Part shown: piece by piece, positions 19,572-30,597 of the stretch
Layout: each line of letters starts with the position of its first letter
How positions within the stretch are numbered: position 1 is the first letter of the stretch
Assembly: GCF_030122845.1 (NCBI RefSeq)
Contig: NZ_CP126084.1
Coordinates: 4,612,501 to 4,676,500 of the forward strand
DNA from: Paenibacillus woosongensis
Lineage (GTDB): Bacteria; Bacillota; Bacilli; Paenibacillales; Paenibacillaceae
Reading direction: 5' to 3'
DNA length: 64,000 bases
Position numbers and translations under genes: made by a program
The notes under the pieces: generated by a model
Databases searched by the model: none
Seen by the model: only the letters and a program-made list of their open reading frames with translations
What the model was told of the DNA's origin: nothing

Positions 19572-19940
19572 CTAGATAACTTCCGGAGCCAAGGAAATGA
19601 TTTTCATGAAATCTCTATCACGAAGTTCACGAGCAACAGGTCCGAAAATACGTGTACCGCGCGGGCTCTTGTCTTCTTTAACAACAACCGCTGCATTTTC
19701 GTCAAAAGAAATGTAGGAACCGTCTTTACGGCGAACAGCACGTTTCGTACGAACGATAACTGCCTTAACTACATCTCCCTTTTTGACAACGCCGCCTGGT
19801 GTTGCTTGTTTTACGGAACAAACGATCAAATCACCAATTTGTGCCGAACGACGACCCGTACCGCCAAGGACGCGGATACACATCAATTCCTTCGCACCGG
19901 AGTTGTCAGCTACATGCAAACGTGAGAATGGTTGGATCAT
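19572..19940 (-). CDS. rplN: 50S ribosomal protein L14
   Basis: A 122-residue L14 starting [22 protein letters not shown] at 19940 with AAAGGAGG upstream; the frame extending to 19964 is spurious. The C-terminus [12 protein letters not shown] is typical. Confidence 0.98.
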   Translation of the reverse strand: MIQPFSRLHVADNSGAKELMCIRVLGGTGRRSAQIGDLIVCSVKQATPGGVVKKGDVVKAVIVRTKRAVRRKDGSYISFDENAAVVVKEDKSPRGTRIFGPVARELRDRDFMKIISLAPEVI

Positions 19941-19976
19941 GGTTGTTTCCTCCTTTCGTCTCAAGCTTTCGCGCTA

Positions 19977-20240
19977 TTAGATAATTACTGCTTCTTCGAC
20001 AATCTCAACAAGTCTCCAACGCTTGTCTTTGGACAGCGGACGAGTCTCAGCGATTCTAACTACGTCACCAATTTTCGCAGAATTATTCTCATCATGCGCT
20101 TTGAATTTCTTTGTATATTTGATGCGTTTATGGTACAAATCATGTTTCTTGTAAGTCTCAACAGCTACAACAATAGTTTTATCCATTTTGTCGCTGACAA
20201 CTTTACCGACCTGCACTTTACGGGCATTGCGTTCGCTCAT
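19977..20240 (-). CDS. rpsQ: 30S ribosomal protein S17
   Basis: An 87-residue S17 starting [23 protein letters not shown] at 20240 has GGAGG upstream. Contains [11 protein letters not shown] and the usual C-terminal region. Confidence 0.98.
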   Translation of the reverse strand: MSERNARKVQVGKVVSDKMDKTIVVAVETYKKHDLYHKRIKYTKKFKAHDENNSAKIGDVVRIAETRPLSKDKRWRLVEIVEEAVII

Positions 20241-20290
20241 GGTTAGCCTCCTTCCTGGACTTAGGGCGCTTCGCTTAGTGGAGCGCAAAA

Positions 20291-20491
20291 TTAGCTAGTA
20301 ATACCAAGTTCTCTTTCATGTAAAATGGTTTTAGCACGAGCTATATCTTTCCGCACGTCACGGATTCGAGTCGGGTTATCGAGCTGGCCGGTGGCCAATT
20401 GAAAACGGAGGTTGAAAAGCTCTTCCTTAAAACCCGCAATTTTTTGTTCGATTTCAGCAGTGGTTAAGTTGCGAAGTTCATTAGCTTTCAT
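20291..20491 (-). CDS. rpmC: 50S ribosomal protein L29
   Basis: A 66-residue L29 starting [21 protein letters not shown] at 20491 lies inside the rplP 3' end (11-nt overlap), so translation is probably coupled. It binds near the peptide exit. Confidence 0.97.
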   Translation of the reverse strand: MKANELRNLTTAEIEQKIAGFKEELFNLRFQLATGQLDNPTRIRDVRKDIARAKTILHERELGITS

Positions 20492-20915
20492 TTGCTTCAC
20501 CACCCAATTCTTCACGTTTCACAAACTTTGTTTTGATTGGCAGTTTGTGAGCGGCAAGCCGCATAGCTTCACGAGCAATTTCCTCGGGTACACCAGCAAG
20601 CTCAAACAAGATTTTGCCTGGCTTCACAACTGCAACCCATTTCTCAACGTTACCTTTACCGCTACCCATCCGCACTTCAAGAGGCTTTTGAGTAATTGGC
20701 TTGTCAGGGAAAATTTTAATCCACACTTTACCGCCCCGTTTGATATAACGAGTCATCGCGATACGCGCAGCCTCGATTTGGCGGTTCGTAATCCATGTAG
20801 GCTCAAGAGCTTGCAGGCCGTATTCGCCGAAGTTCAGCTCAGTTCCGCCTTTAGCTTGGCCTCTCAAACTACCGCGCTGCTGCTTGCGGTGTTTTACACG
20901 TTTAGGTACCAACAT
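20481..20915 (-). CDS. rplP: 50S ribosomal protein L16
   Basis: A 144-residue L16 starting [15 protein letters not shown]. Contains [19 protein letters not shown]. Two bases separate it from the rpsC stop. Full length. Confidence 0.98.
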   Translation of the reverse strand: MLVPKRVKHRKQQRGSLRGQAKGGTELNFGEYGLQALEPTWITNRQIEAARIAMTRYIKRGGKVWIKIFPDKPITQKPLEVRMGSGKGNVEKWVAVVKPGKILFELAGVPEEIAREAMRLAAHKLPIKTKFVKREELGGEANES

Positions 20916-20917
20916 GA

Positions 20918-21586
20918 TTAATTGCCTCCTTCCTGGGCAGCTTGTTGTTTCTTAGCCGTAGGAAGAACCTCTCCACGATAAATCCATACTTTTACGCCAA
21001 GACGTCCATAGGTCGTATGAGCTTCAGCCGTACCGTAATCAATATCAGCGCGAAGCGTATGAAGTGGAACAGTTCCTTCACTGTAGCCTTCCGAACGAGC
21101 AATCTCAGCACCGCCAAGACGACCGCTGACTGCTGTTTTGATCCCTTTAGCACCTGCGCGCATTGTTCTTTGAATCGCTTGTTTAAGTGCACGACGGAAA
21201 GAAACACGACGCTCCAGTTGTTGTGCGATGCTCTCAGCGACAAGAATCGCGTCAAGATCAGGGTTCTTGATTTCAGAGATATTGATGTGAACTTTTTTGC
21301 CGCCTGCGATTTTCGTAATTTGATTACGCAGGTTTTCAACTTCCGAACCGCCCTTACCGATAACCATGCCCGGCTTAGCAGTATGGATCGTTACATTCAC
21401 ACGATTAGCCGCTCTCTCGATTTCGATCCGAGATACCGCGGAGTCTTTCAGTTTGTTTTTCAGGTGCTCACGAATTTTAACGTCTTCAAGCAAAAGATCA
21501 CCGAAATCTTTGCCTGCGTACCATTTGGATTCCCAGTCACGGATAATCCCTACTCGTAGTCCGACCGGATTTACTTTTTGGCCCAC
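20918..21586 (-). CDS. rpsC: 30S ribosomal protein S3
   Basis: A 222-residue S3 starting at GTG 21586 ([18 protein letters not shown]) with AAGGAGGG upstream. The open frame extends to 21658, but that extension overlaps rplV and has no site. KH domain with [15 protein letters not shown]-terminal domain with [16 protein letters not shown]. Confidence 0.98.
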   Translation of the reverse strand: MGQKVNPVGLRVGIIRDWESKWYAGKDFGDLLLEDVKIREHLKNKLKDSAVSRIEIERAANRVNVTIHTAKPGMVIGKGGSEVENLRNQITKIAGGKKVHINISEIKNPDLDAILVAESIAQQLERRVSFRRALKQAIQRTMRAGAKGIKTAVSGRLGGAEIARSEGYSEGTVPLHTLRADIDYGTAEAHTTYGRLGVKVWIYRGEVLPTAKKQQAAQEGGN

Positions 21587-21599
21587 GCGTTTTCCCTCC

Positions 21600-21932
21600 T
21601 TATTTTTCGGATACCACCAAAGTAATGTGGCTGGTGCGTTTGTTGATCCGACTTGCACGTCCCATTGCCCGCGGGCGGAAACGTTTCATTGTAGGACCTT
21701 GGTTTACGTACGCTTCCGTAACAACCAATTTATTTACATCCAGAGAATAGTTGTGCTCTGCATTAGCAATCGCTGAATTCAAGAGCTTCTCCACGATTGG
21801 GGAAGCCGCCTTAGGCGTGTGGCGAAGAATCGCGATAGCATCGCCAACTTGCTTGCCACGGATCAAATCGATAACCAATTTAGCTTTCCGCGGAGCAATA
21901 CGGATGGACCTTGCATGTGCTTTAGCTTCCAT
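21600..21932 (-). CDS. rplV: 50S ribosomal protein L22
   Basis: A 110-residue L22 starting [20 protein letters not shown]. It has the conserved beta-hairpin loop region ([20 protein letters not shown]) that lines the exit tunnel, without insertions that would suggest macrolide resistance. Confidence 0.98.
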   Translation of the reverse strand: MEAKAHARSIRIAPRKAKLVIDLIRGKQVGDAIAILRHTPKAASPIVEKLLNSAIANAEHNYSLDVNKLVVTEAYVNQGPTMKRFRPRAMGRASRINKRTSHITLVVSEK

Positions 21933-21968
21933 TGTGTGTTACCTCCTCTCAAACGAAGAACTTATCGC

Positions 21969-22247
21969 TTAACGTCTCGTTTTCTTATCGTCGTCCGTAT
22001 GACCTTTATAGGTACGGGTTGGAGCAAATTCGCCGAGTTTGTGTCCGACCATATCCTCAGTAACATATACCGGAACATGCTTGCGGCCATCATATACACC
22101 GAATGTATGTCCAATGAATTGCGGGAAAATCGTAGAGCGACGGGACCAAGTTTTGATAACTACCTTCTTGTTCGATGCGCTCGCTTCTTCCACTTTCTTC
22201 AACAGGTAACCATCAATAAATGGCCCCTTTTTCAGACTGCGACTCAT
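21969..22247 (-). CDS. rpsS: 30S ribosomal protein S19
   Basis: A 92-residue S19 starting [20 protein letters not shown], with [23 protein letters not shown] site. A 121-nt gap to rplB contains small inverted repeats but no gene. Confidence 0.98.
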   Translation of the reverse strand: MSRSLKKGPFIDGYLLKKVEEASASNKKVVIKTWSRRSTIFPQFIGHTFGVYDGRKHVPVYVTEDMVGHKLGEFAPTRTYKGHTDDDKKTRR

Positions 22248-22368
22248 GTATTTTTCCTCCCTTCGCCACTTTGAAAAATGACTTCGCCTTCTTTCAGGCT
22301 AAGCCGGCTTATGCCAGCTGTTGATATCTCTCGTTGCCGCAACCAGGAAGTGATCCGCTAGCAGCGGA

Positions 22369-23199
22369 TTACTTCGTACGGCCGCGAACGATATATTTAT
22401 CAGAAGCTTTGCCTTTTTTACGCGTTTTGTAACCAAGCGTCGGTTTGCCCCATGGAGAAAGCGGAGACTTACGTCCGATTGGTGCACGACCTTCACCACC
22501 ACCGTGTGGGTGATCGTTCGGGTTCATGACGACACCGCGTACAGATGGACGCTTGCCAAGCCAACGACTGCGGCCAGCTTTACCGATCTTGATCAATTCA
22601 TGGTCTTGGTTACCTACAGAACCAATCGTTGCGCGGCAAACTTTAAGAATTTTACGCACTTCGCCAGAAGACAGGCGAACGGATACGTACTTATCTTCTT
22701 TACCGAGCAATTGTCCTTCTGTACCAGCCGCACGAACGAGCTGTCCGCCTTTGCCTGGTTGAAGTTCAATGTTGTGGATAACTGTACCTACTGGAATGTT
22801 CTCCAAAGGAAGAGCATTACCGATTTTGATGTCAGATCCAGGCCCTGACTCGATCATGTCGCCTACTTTCAGTCCTTTCGGAGCCAAAATGTAGCGTTTC
22901 TCGCCGTCAACATAGTGGATCAGAGCGATGTTGGAAGTCCGGTTCGGGTCGTACTCGATTGTAGCAACGCGACCTGGAATCCCATCCTTATTACGTTTGA
23001 AGTCGATGATCCGGTAGTTACGTTTGTGTCCTCCACCATGGTGGCGAACCGTAATTTTACCGTGGTTGTTACGTCCAGCCGTTTTGCTCAGTGGAGCAAG
23101 CAACGATTTCTCCGGACGATCCGTAGTAATTTCTTCAAAAGTGGATACAGACATATTCCGTCTTGCTGGAGATGTCGGTTTATACTTTTTAATTGGCAC
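22369..23199 (-). CDS. rplB: 50S ribosomal protein L2
   Basis: A 276-residue L2 starting [20 protein letters not shown]. It has the peptidyl-transferase-adjacent motif [21 protein letters not shown] with the conserved His. Ribosome site GGAGGG. Confidence 0.99.
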   Translation of the reverse strand: MPIKKYKPTSPARRNMSVSTFEEITTDRPEKSLLAPLSKTAGRNNHGKITVRHHGGGHKRNYRIIDFKRNKDGIPGRVATIEYDPNRTSNIALIHYVDGEKRYILAPKGLKVGDMIESGPGSDIKIGNALPLENIPVGTVIHNIELQPGKGGQLVRAAGTEGQLLGKEDKYVSVRLSSGEVRKILKVCRATIGSVGNQDHELIKIGKAGRSRWLGKRPSVRGVVMNPNDHPHGGGEGRAPIGRKSPLSPWGKPTLGYKTRKKGKASDKYIVRGRTK

Positions 23200-23228
23200 T
23201 GTTTTTCCCTCCTTGCTCTAACGTTCTA

Positions 23229-23519
23229 TTATACCGATTCAAAAAATTCAAGCGGCTTGCTGTCAGCCGTTAGCGTAACGAATGCTTTTTTCCATTCAGG
23301 AGTATATCCGAAGTGGCGTCCGTAACGTTTAGGCTTGGCAGGAACACGCAGCGTATTCACATTGCTCACTTTTACATTGAAGATCGCTTCTACAGCTTTT
23401 TTGATTTCGGTTTTGTTCGCACGAATGTCTACTTCAAAAACATATTTGTTCTCACCCATGTAGTCAGCCGTACGTTCCGTAATCACCGGACGTTTAATTA
23501 TATCACGAGGATCTTTCAT
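23229..23519 (-). CDS. rplW: 50S ribosomal protein L23
   Basis: A 96-residue L23 starting [20 protein letters not shown]. It docks trigger factor and SRP at the tunnel exit. It overlaps the rplD stop by one base. Confidence 0.98.
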   Translation of the reverse strand: MKDPRDIIKRPVITERTADYMGENKYVFEVDIRANKTEIKKAVEAIFNVKVSNVNTLRVPAKPKRYGRHFGYTPEWKKAFVTLTADSKPLEFFESV

Positions 23520-24142
23520 TACGCGAGCACCTCCTCTACCTTCTGAACTGCTTCTTTCGTAATGATCAGTTTGTCGTGCGTCAGCACGTCAAGAACATTA
23601 ATGCCGTCAGCTGCAACGAATTTAACACCTGGGATGTTGCGTGCGGACAATGCTACATTGTCATCATAGCTAGGCGCTACGATCAATGCTTTACGGTCTA
23701 CCTTCAGGTTATTCAGAATCGCTGCGAACTCTTTCGTCTTAGGAGCGTTCAGGCTGAGCGCATCCAATACGATAATGTCTTGGTCGATCACTTTCGAAGA
23801 AAGAGCCGATTTGATTGCCAAACGACGAACTTTCTTAGGCAATTTGTACGCATAGCTGCGTGGAGTCGGACCGAACACAATTCCGCCGCCAACCCATTGC
23901 GGGGAACGGATCGAACCTTGACGAGCACGACCTGTGCCTTTTTGTTTCCATGGTTTACGGCCACCGCCGCGAACTTCGGAGCGTCCTTTTACTTTATGAG
24001 TACCCAAACGCAGGGAAGCACGCTGCATAACAACTGCGTCGTGAAGAACGTGAACGTTCGGTTCGATACCAAATACCGCGTCATTCAGTTCAACTTCGCC
24101 CACTTGGCTACCGCTGACATTATATAGTGCTACTTTAGGCAT
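23519..24142 (-). CDS. rplD: 50S ribosomal protein L4
   Basis: A 207-residue L4 starting [20 protein letters not shown]. Its tunnel loop region has [19 protein letters not shown], with residues at the macrolide site in the ordinary form. Overlaps rplW by one base. Confidence 0.98.
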   Translation of the reverse strand: MPKVALYNVSGSQVGEVELNDAVFGIEPNVHVLHDAVVMQRASLRLGTHKVKGRSEVRGGGRKPWKQKGTGRARQGSIRSPQWVGGGIVFGPTPRSYAYKLPKKVRRLAIKSALSSKVIDQDIIVLDALSLNAPKTKEFAAILNNLKVDRKALIVAPSYDDNVALSARNIPGVKFVAADGINVLDVLTHDKLIITKEAVQKVEEVLA

Positions 24143-24169
24143 TGCTTGTTCCTCCTTTCCTTAAGGCGA

Positions 24170-24793
24170 TTACTTCTTAACCGCTTGTTTGATTTTAACT
24201 ACGCTATTTTTAGGACCTGGAATGGATCCTTTAACGAGCAATACGTTACGCTCTGCATCCACACGGATGACTTCAAGGTTCTGGATCGTAATCGTTTCGT
24301 TACCCATATGCCCTGGCAATTTTTTGCCTTTAGGAACACGGTTGGCTTGGATGGAACCCATGGAACCTGGACCGCGATGGTAACGGGAACCGTGAGACAT
24401 AGGCCCGCGACTTTGACCCCAACGTTTGATATTACCTTGGAATCCTTTACCTTTAGAAATACCTGTTACGTCAACAAATTCGCCTTCAGCAAAAATATCA
24501 ACTTTGACCTCTTGGCCAACTTCATATGCTGCCAAATCAATACCGCGAATTTCACGAACGTAGCGCTTAGGTGCTGTATTCGCCTTCTTAGCGTGACCTA
24601 ATTCAGGTTTGTTAGCTCTGCTTTCTTTCTTATCAGCATAACCGATTTGGATCGCTTCGTAACCGTCGTTCTCCACATCTTTCTTCTGCAGAACGATGTT
24701 AGACTCAGCTTCGATAACCGTTACAGGAATAACAACGCCCTCTGGGGTAAACACTTGAGTCATTCCGAGTTTTTTCCCTAAGATACCTTTCAT
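24170..24793 (-). CDS. rplC: 50S ribosomal protein L3
   Basis: A 207-residue L3 starting [19 protein letters not shown]. It has the tip region [17 protein letters not shown] near the peptidyl-transferase centre. Second gene of the S10 operon. Confidence 0.98.
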   Translation of the reverse strand: MKGILGKKLGMTQVFTPEGVVIPVTVIEAESNIVLQKKDVENDGYEAIQIGYADKKESRANKPELGHAKKANTAPKRYVREIRGIDLAAYEVGQEVKVDIFAEGEFVDVTGISKGKGFQGNIKRWGQSRGPMSHGSRYHRGPGSMGSIQANRVPKGKKLPGHMGNETITIQNLEVIRVDAERNVLLVKGSIPGPKNSVVKIKQAVKK

Positions 24794-24835
24794 GTTGACA
24801 CCTCTTTTCCTTTCCTAATCAACTCACGATTGATA

Positions 24836-25246
<411 letters not shown>

Positions 25247-25281
25247 TCACATCATCGCACAGTCACAGAACAACATTCACT

Positions 25282-25310
25282 ATTATATAGAAAAGATAGA
25301 TGTAATGCAA
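25282..25310 (-). promoter_or_regulatory. sigma-A promoter of the S10 operon
   Basis: TTGCAT (25310-25305), a 17-nt spacer and a perfect TATAAT (25287-25282). Transcription would start about 130 nt upstream of rpsJ. The remaining 270 nt up to the tuf terminator hold no gene; a T7 run after ACGG/CCGT near 25460-25480 is a weak hairpin. Confidence 0.85.
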
Positions 25311-25584
25311 GCAAAATATTAGACATTTTTATTGGCCATTTCCTCGGCATATATATATAGAAGAAACTGATTTCTCTGTACCCGTAAAACGGCAAATTGC
25401 TTATTCGCCTAATGAAGTGCTCTGTGTCCATTCACCCTTATAAACCTTTCATTTTTATTAAAAAAACGGATGAGGGACCGTTCGTCTTACACTCTCTTGG
25501 CGCTGCAGCATCACGCTCCAGACGATCTAGCATCACTTTATTTGCATTCTAGACCAGCTATAGGGATCGCTAATACAGCCCACA

Positions 25585-25626
25585 CAAAAAAGCTGCCCTA
25601 AGGATCTAATGACCCTCAGGGCAGCT
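25585..25626 (-). terminator. terminator of the str operon after tuf
   Basis: AAGCTGCCCT and AGGGCAGCTT form a long stem with AGG/CCT inside, followed by six Ts. It lies 25 nt after the tuf stop. Confidence 0.95.
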
Positions 25627-25651
25627 TGGCAATAAGGTTTAAGAAACCTTA

Positions 25652-26845
25652 TTATTTTTGGATGGAAACAACCGCACCGGATCCAACTGTACGGCCACCT
25701 TCACGGATAGAGAAGCGAGTTCCTTCTTCAATCGCGATAGGAGCGATCAGTTGTACAGTAACTTCGATGTTGTCACCAGGCATAACCATTTCAGTACCTT
25801 CTGGCAGGTTGATGATACCTGTAACGTCAGTTGTACGGAAATAGAATTGTGGACGGTAACCTGTGAAGAAAGGTTTGTGACGTCCGCCCTCTTCTTTAGT
25901 CAATACGTATACTTGAGCAGTGAACTCAGTATGCGGATTAACGGAAGCTGGCTTTGCAAGAACTTGACCGCGCTCGATTTGTGTACGGTCTATACCACGG
26001 AGCAATGCACCGATGTTGTCGCCCGCTTCAGCGGAATCAAGCAATTTACGGAACATTTCAACGCCCGTAACAACGGATTTCTTAGTTTCTTCAGCAATAC
26101 CAACGATTTCAACCTCGTCGCCGACTTTAACAGTACCACGCTCAACGCGGCCTGTAGCAACCGTACCACGACCAGTGATGGAGAATACGTCCTCAACTGG
26201 CATCAAGAATGGTTTGTCAATCGGACGCTCTGGAAGCGGAATGTACTCGTCGATAATTTCGAACATTTCGATGATTTTCTTAGCGTAGTCGCCATCTGGG
26301 TTTTGAAGTGCTTCACGAGCAGATCCACGGATGATTGGAGTGTCATCGCCTGGGAACTCATATTCGTTCAACAGGTCACGAATTTCCATTTCAACCAGTT
26401 CCAGAAGCTCTTCATCTTCAACCATGTCGCATTTGTTCAAGAATACAACGATGTAAGGAACGCCTACGTTACGGGACAACAGGATGTGCTCGCGAGTTTG
26501 TGGCATTGGGCCGTCAGCTGCGGATACAACCAGGATTGCGCCGTCCATTTGAGCCGCGCCAGTGATCATGTTTTTAACATAGTCGGCGTGACCTGGGCAG
26601 TCAACGTGAGCGTAGTGGCGGTTAGCCGACTCATACTCAACGTGGGAAGTGGAAATTGTGATACCGCGTTCGCGCTCTTCTGGAGCTTTGTCGATTTGGT
26701 CGTAAGCGATCGCGCTACCTCCACCGTAAGTTTTAGTCAAAACGGTAGTGATTGCTGCAGTCAAAGTAGTTTTACCATGGTCAACGTGACCGATTGTACC
26801 GATATTAACGTGCGGTTTTGTACGTTCGTATTTTGCCTTTGCCAT
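25652..26845 (-). CDS. tuf: elongation factor Tu
   Basis: A 397-residue EF-Tu. G1 [10 protein letters not shown]3 DCPGHADY, G4 NKCDMVE, plus domains II and III ending GAVVSIQK. Delivers aminoacyl-tRNA. The highly biased codon use makes a 467-residue antisense frame at 25658-27061, which is a shadow. Confidence 0.99.
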   Translation of the reverse strand: MAKAKYERTKPHVNIGTIGHVDHGKTTLTAAITTVLTKTYGGGSAIAYDQIDKAPEERERGITISTSHVEYESANRHYAHVDCPGHADYVKNMITGAAQMDGAILVVSAADGPMPQTREHILLSRNVGVPYIVVFLNKCDMVEDEELLELVEMEIRDLLNEYEFPGDDTPIIRGSAREALQNPDGDYAKKIIEMFEIIDEYIPLPERPIDKPFLMPVEDVFSITGRGTVATGRVERGTVKVGDEVEIVGIAEETKKSVVTGVEMFRKLLDSAEAGDNIGALLRGIDRTQIERGQVLAKPASVNPHTEFTAQVYVLTKEEGGRHKPFFTGYRPQFYFRTTDVTGIINLPEGTEMVMPGDNIEVTVQLIAPIAIEEGTRFSIREGGRTVGSGAVVSIQK

Positions 26846-26885
26846 TTTAAACAGTTCCTCCTTAAATATGGATTGTTATGTTGGA

Positions 26886-26926
26886 CTGATCGGAGGGGCT
26901 CCCATGAAGGAATTCCCTCCGATCAG
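26886..26926 (-). repeat. 12-bp perfect hairpin between fusA and tuf
   Basis: CTGATCGGAGGG and CCCTCCGATCAG form a perfect 12-bp stem with a 17-nt loop. No U tract follows, so it is not a standard terminator. Position fits an RNA-processing or mRNA-stabilising element that raises tuf relative to fusA. Confidence 0.7.
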
Positions 26927-26938
26927 CAGATACAAAAA

Positions 26939-29017
26939 TTATTCTTCGCCTTTATACTTCGATACGATTTCTTCGGAGATATTCTTAGGAACTTCTTCGT
27001 AGTGGGAAAGCTCCATCGAGAATACACCGCGTCCTTGCGTACCGGAACGAAGTGTTGTTGAATATCCGAACATTTCGGAAAGAGGTACTTTGGCACGAAT
27101 GATTTGCGCGCTACCGCGGGAATCCATACCTTCGATACGTCCGCGACGGGAGTTCAGCATACCCATAACGTCACCCATGTACTCTTCCGGAACCGTAACT
27201 TCAACTTTCATGATTGGCTCAAGAAGAACAGCTTGACATTTGTCTTTAGCTGCTTTCAAAGCCATGGAACCAGCGATCTTAAACGCCATTTCACTGGAGT
27301 CAACATCGTGGTAAGAACCGTCGACGATTGTAGCTTTAACGTCTACAAGCGGAAAGCCTGCAAGAACACCGTTCTTCATAGCTTCTTCGATACCTTGTTG
27401 TGCAGGAGCAATATACTCCCGAGGTACCGCACCACCGACGATTTTGCTGTCGAACTGGTTACCAGAACCAGCTTCCAGCGGTTCGAATTCAACCCAAACG
27501 TGACCGTATTGTCCACGACCACCGGATTGACGTACGAACTTACCTTCAACGCGCGCAGGTGCTTTGAAAGTCTCACGGTATGCAACCTGTGGTTTACCCA
27601 CGTTGGTCTCAACCTTGAATTCGCGGCGCATACGCTCGATGATGATATCAAGGTGAAGCTCACCCATACCAGCAAGGATCGTTTGACCCGTTTCTTCGTC
27701 TGTATGAGCACGAAGCGTAGGATCTTCCTCGGTCAATTTGCTGAGGGCAACGCCCATCTTGTCTTGGTCAGCTTTCGTTTTAGGTTCAACTGCGATTTCG
27801 ATAACCGGATCAGGGAAGTTCATGGACTCCAGGATAACCGGACTCTTCTCATCACACAGTGTATCACCTGTGCCTGTATCTTTCAAACCAACCGCAGAAG
27901 CGATATCACCTGCGTAAACTTCAGTGATCTCTTGACGGCTGTTTGCGTGCATTTGCAGGATACGGCCGATCCGCTCACGTTTGCCTTTCGTTGCATTCAG
28001 CACGTAAGATCCGGATTGAAGAACACCGGAGTATACGCGGAAGAACGTCAGCTTACCAACGTAAGGGTCTGTCATGATTTTGAACGCCAATGCCGCGAAC
28101 GGCTCATCATCCGAAGAATGACGCTCTACTTCCGAACCGTCTTCCAGATGACCTTTAATGCTCGGAATATCAATTGGAGCAGGCAGGTAATCTACAACGG
28201 CATCCAGCATCAGCTGAACCCCTTTGTTACGGTAGGAAGATCCGCAAATAACTGGGAAGATTTTAACTTCAACAACACCCTTGCGAAGTGCAGCCTTAAT
28301 TTCATCGACACTGATTTCCTCGCCTTCGAGGTATTTCATTGTCAACTCCTCGTCCAGTTCCGCAACCTTCTCAACTAGTTCAGCACGAAGTTCTTCAACT
28401 TGAGCTTTGTAGTCCTCAGGAATTTCGGTCTCTTCGATGTTTTGGCCCAAGTTGTCTTTGTAGATGTACGCTTTCTCAGCAATAATGTCGATGATACCGA
28501 CAAAATTGTCTTCTGCACCGATCGGCAGTTGAATTGCAACTGCGTTCGCTTGCAGACGCTCGCGCATATCTTTAACAACGTTAAGGTAGTCCGCACCGAT
28601 GATATCCATTTTGTTGACATAAGCAATACGAGGAACGCTATATTTGTCAGCCTGTCTCCATACGGTTTCCGACTGCGGCTCTACGCCTTCCTTGGCACTG
28701 AACACACCAACTGCCCCGTCCAATACACGAAGAGAACGTTCGACTTCAACAGTGAAGTCGACGTGTCCCGGGGTATCAATGATATTGACGCGGTGACCTT
28801 TCCAAGAAGCGGTCGTAGCAGCGGAAGTAATCGTAATCCCGCGCTCCTGCTCTTGCTCCATCCAGTCCATCGTTGCGGAACCCTCGTGAGTTTCGCCGAT
28901 TTTATGCGTGCGGCCTGTGTAGAACAAGATACGCTCCGTGGTCGTCGTCTTACCGGCGTCAATATGCGCCATGATCCCGATATTACGTGTATTCTTCAAG
29001 GAGAACTCTCTTGCCAT
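26939..29017 (-). CDS. fusA: elongation factor G
   Basis: A 692-residue EF-G. P-loop [13 protein letters not shown]3 DTPGHVDF, G4 NKMD; domain IV tip with [14 protein letters not shown]. Translocase of the ribosome. No fusidic-acid-resistance judgement is made. The start [15 protein letters not shown] is standard. Confidence 0.99.
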   Translation of the reverse strand: MAREFSLKNTRNIGIMAHIDAGKTTTTERILFYTGRTHKIGETHEGSATMDWMEQEQERGITITSAATTASWKGHRVNIIDTPGHVDFTVEVERSLRVLDGAVGVFSAKEGVEPQSETVWRQADKYSVPRIAYVNKMDIIGADYLNVVKDMRERLQANAVAIQLPIGAEDNFVGIIDIIAEKAYIYKDNLGQNIEETEIPEDYKAQVEELRAELVEKVAELDEELTMKYLEGEEISVDEIKAALRKGVVEVKIFPVICGSSYRNKGVQLMLDAVVDYLPAPIDIPSIKGHLEDGSEVERHSSDDEPFAALAFKIMTDPYVGKLTFFRVYSGVLQSGSYVLNATKGKRERIGRILQMHANSRQEITEVYAGDIASAVGLKDTGTGDTLCDEKSPVILESMNFPDPVIEIAVEPKTKADQDKMGVALSKLTEEDPTLRAHTDEETGQTILAGMGELHLDIIIERMRREFKVETNVGKPQVAYRETFKAPARVEGKFVRQSGGRGQYGHVWVEFEPLEAGSGNQFDSKIVGGAVPREYIAPAQQGIEEAMKNGVLAGFPLVDVKATIVDGSYHDVDSSEMAFKIAGSMALKAAKDKCQAVLLEPIMKVEVTVPEEYMGDVMGMLNSRRGRIEGMDSRGSAQIIRAKVPLSEMFGYSTTLRSGTQGRGVFSMELSHYEEVPKNISEEIVSKYKGEE

Positions 29018-29067
29018 GAAATTTTCTCCCTTCGAATTATAGATTTATGTTGTGAATCAACCGAATC

Positions 29068-29538
29068 CTACCAGCGGTAGTGTGCGAACGCTTTGTTCGC
29101 TTCGGCCATTTTGTGCGTGTCTTCGCGTTTCTTAACGGAAGCACCTGTGTTGTTGGATGCGTCGATAATCTCGGCAGCCAGACGCTCTTCCATAGTCTTC
29201 TCTCCGCGGTTGCGGGAGTAGTTTACGAGCCAACGTAGTCCCAGAGCTGTACGTCTCTCTGGTTTTACTTCGATAGGTACTTGGTAGTTGGAGCCGCCCA
29301 CACGACGAGCTTTAACTTCGAGTACCGGCATGATGTTCTTAAGCGCTGCTTCAAATACTTCCATCGGGTCGTTCCCCGTACGCTCTTGAATAAGTTTAAA
29401 AGCGTTATAAAGGATGCTTTGAGCAACACCACGTTTACCGTCGAGCATAATGCGGTTGATCAAGCGAGTAACAAGTTTGCTGTTATACACCGGATCCGGC
29501 AATACGTCTCTTTTGGCAACTGGACCTTTGCGTGGCAT
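29068..29538 (-). CDS. rpsG: 30S ribosomal protein S7
   Basis: A 156-residue S7 starting [20 protein letters not shown] and ending [12 protein letters not shown]. Primary 16S 3'-domain binder. 50 nt before fusA, usual str order. Confidence 0.98.
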   Translation of the reverse strand: MPRKGPVAKRDVLPDPVYNSKLVTRLINRIMLDGKRGVAQSILYNAFKLIQERTGNDPMEVFEAALKNIMPVLEVKARRVGGSNYQVPIEVKPERRTALGLRWLVNYSRNRGEKTMEERLAAEIIDASNNTGASVKKREDTHKMAEANKAFAHYRW

Positions 29539-29590
29539 AGTTATCCCCCTTTCAGTGTTAGTTCAAACATAGAGCTATGACTCTAGCTAA

Positions 29591-30010
29591 TTATTTTTTT
29601 GCTTTTGGACGTTTTGCGCCGTATTTGGAACGAGCTTGCATACGGTTGTTCACTCCAGCCGTATCCAGCGCTCCGCGAACGATATGATAACGTACCCCTG
29701 GAAGGTCTTTGACCCGGCCACCGCGAATCAGCACGACACTGTGCTCTTGCAGGTTGTGTCCGATACCTGGGATATAAGCAGTCACCTCAACACGGTTCGT
29801 CAAGCGAACACGCGCGTATTTACGAAGTGCGGAGTTCGGTTTCTTAGGAGTCATTGTCCCTACCCGAGTGCACACACCACGTTTTTGAGGAGAATTCAAT
29901 TCGGTAGCTTCGCGTTTGAGAGCGTTAAACCCTCTGTGCAATGCTGGTGATTTGGATTTGTAAATCTTGTCTTGACGACCTTTACGTACCAATTGGTTGA
30001 TTGTTGGCAT
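29591..30010 (-). CDS. rpsL: 30S ribosomal protein S12
   Basis: A 139-residue S12 starting [20 protein letters not shown]. The decoding-site loops [11 protein letters not shown] and [12 protein letters not shown] carry the wild-type lysines, as in streptomycin-sensitive strains. Confidence 0.98.
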   Translation of the reverse strand: MPTINQLVRKGRQDKIYKSKSPALHRGFNALKREATELNSPQKRGVCTRVGTMTPKKPNSALRKYARVRLTNRVEVTAYIPGIGHNLQEHSVVLIRGGRVKDLPGVRYHIVRGALDTAGVNNRMQARSKYGAKRPKAKK

Positions 30011-30154
30011 GTTGTTGCCACCCCCTTCCTCAGTAATAAATGTTTCTTTACAAACCTTTTGTTAAGCCCACAGACCCAGGCGGTTCATAAAAGAACAAAG
30101 GAAAAGTTTTTGCCGAAAGGTTTTCCCTAAAACAGCAAAAACGATTTTCTCAAG

Positions 30155-30406
30155 CTATCTCTTTACAATCGCAGCCATCGCTGCCCCTACTTCAATCCCG
30201 CAAGCAATGCCGAGATTGTGCATCGTATCCACATAAGTCAATTTGACACCATGTTGGTTACACAGAGCGATAATCTTCGATGTAAGGCGCGGATCTGCAT
30301 CTTCAGCCACATATACTTCTTCGGCACGACCGAGCTCTACTGCCCGCATCGTTTGTTTCGTGCCGATTTTGACATGAGCGTCCTGTAGCCCTCTATCGTT
30401 AGACAT
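30155..30406 (-). CDS. rplGB: L7Ae-family K-turn-binding protein
   Basis: An 83-residue protein starting MSNDRGLQDAHVKIGTKQT. It shows L7Ae/YbxF features: EVYVAEDADPRLTSKI and LGIACGIEVGAA. In Bacillus, YbxF binds kink-turn RNA and associates with ribosomes. Two adjacent ATGs (30409, 30406) both have usable spacing from GGAGG; the second matches Bacillus. Leading gene of the str operon here. Confidence 0.93.
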   Translation of the reverse strand: MSNDRGLQDAHVKIGTKQTMRAVELGRAEEVYVAEDADPRLTSKIIALCNQHGVKLTYVDTMHNLGIACGIEVGAAMAAIVKR

Positions 30407-30455
30407 CATCTAGTCCTCCAATTTACAGGGATTCACCGTACTCACGCACTTTGAT

Positions 30456-30485
30456 ATATTAGCATTTTGCTATAGGCGATGTCAA
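30456..30485 (-). promoter_or_regulatory. sigma-A promoter of rplGB-rpsL-rpsG-fusA-tuf
   Basis: A perfect TTGACA (30485-30480), an 18-nt spacer and TAATAT (30461-30456). Confidence 0.85.
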
Positions 30486-30537
30486 GCAATTTATTTGCAA
30501 GAAAATAACCGCCTTATAACCATCCTCGAACCTTAAA

Positions 30538-30584
30538 CAAAGTAACGGTGCAGCCGAGTACATGTTCCATTTTCGGCTGCACCG
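30538..30584 (-). terminator. terminator of rpoB-rpoC
   Basis: CGGTGCAGCCG and CGGCTGCACCG form a perfect 11-bp stem with a T-rich tail, 14 nt after the rpoC stop. With the promoter at 30456 it separates rpoBC from the str operon. Confidence 0.85.
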
Positions 30585-30597
30585 CTTTTCTGGTTAT

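Noticed and set aside
25455..25485. Small ACGG/CCGT hairpin with T7 between tuf and rpsJ
   Set aside because: Only four base pairs; the strong tuf terminator lies just upstream and makes it unnecessary.
25658..27061. 467-residue plus-strand open frame
   Set aside because: It is antisense to tuf, whose strong codon bias leaves the opposite strand open; no ribosome site and composition rich in F, N and C.
27104..28378. 424-residue plus-strand frame
   Set aside because: Antisense shadow of fusA.
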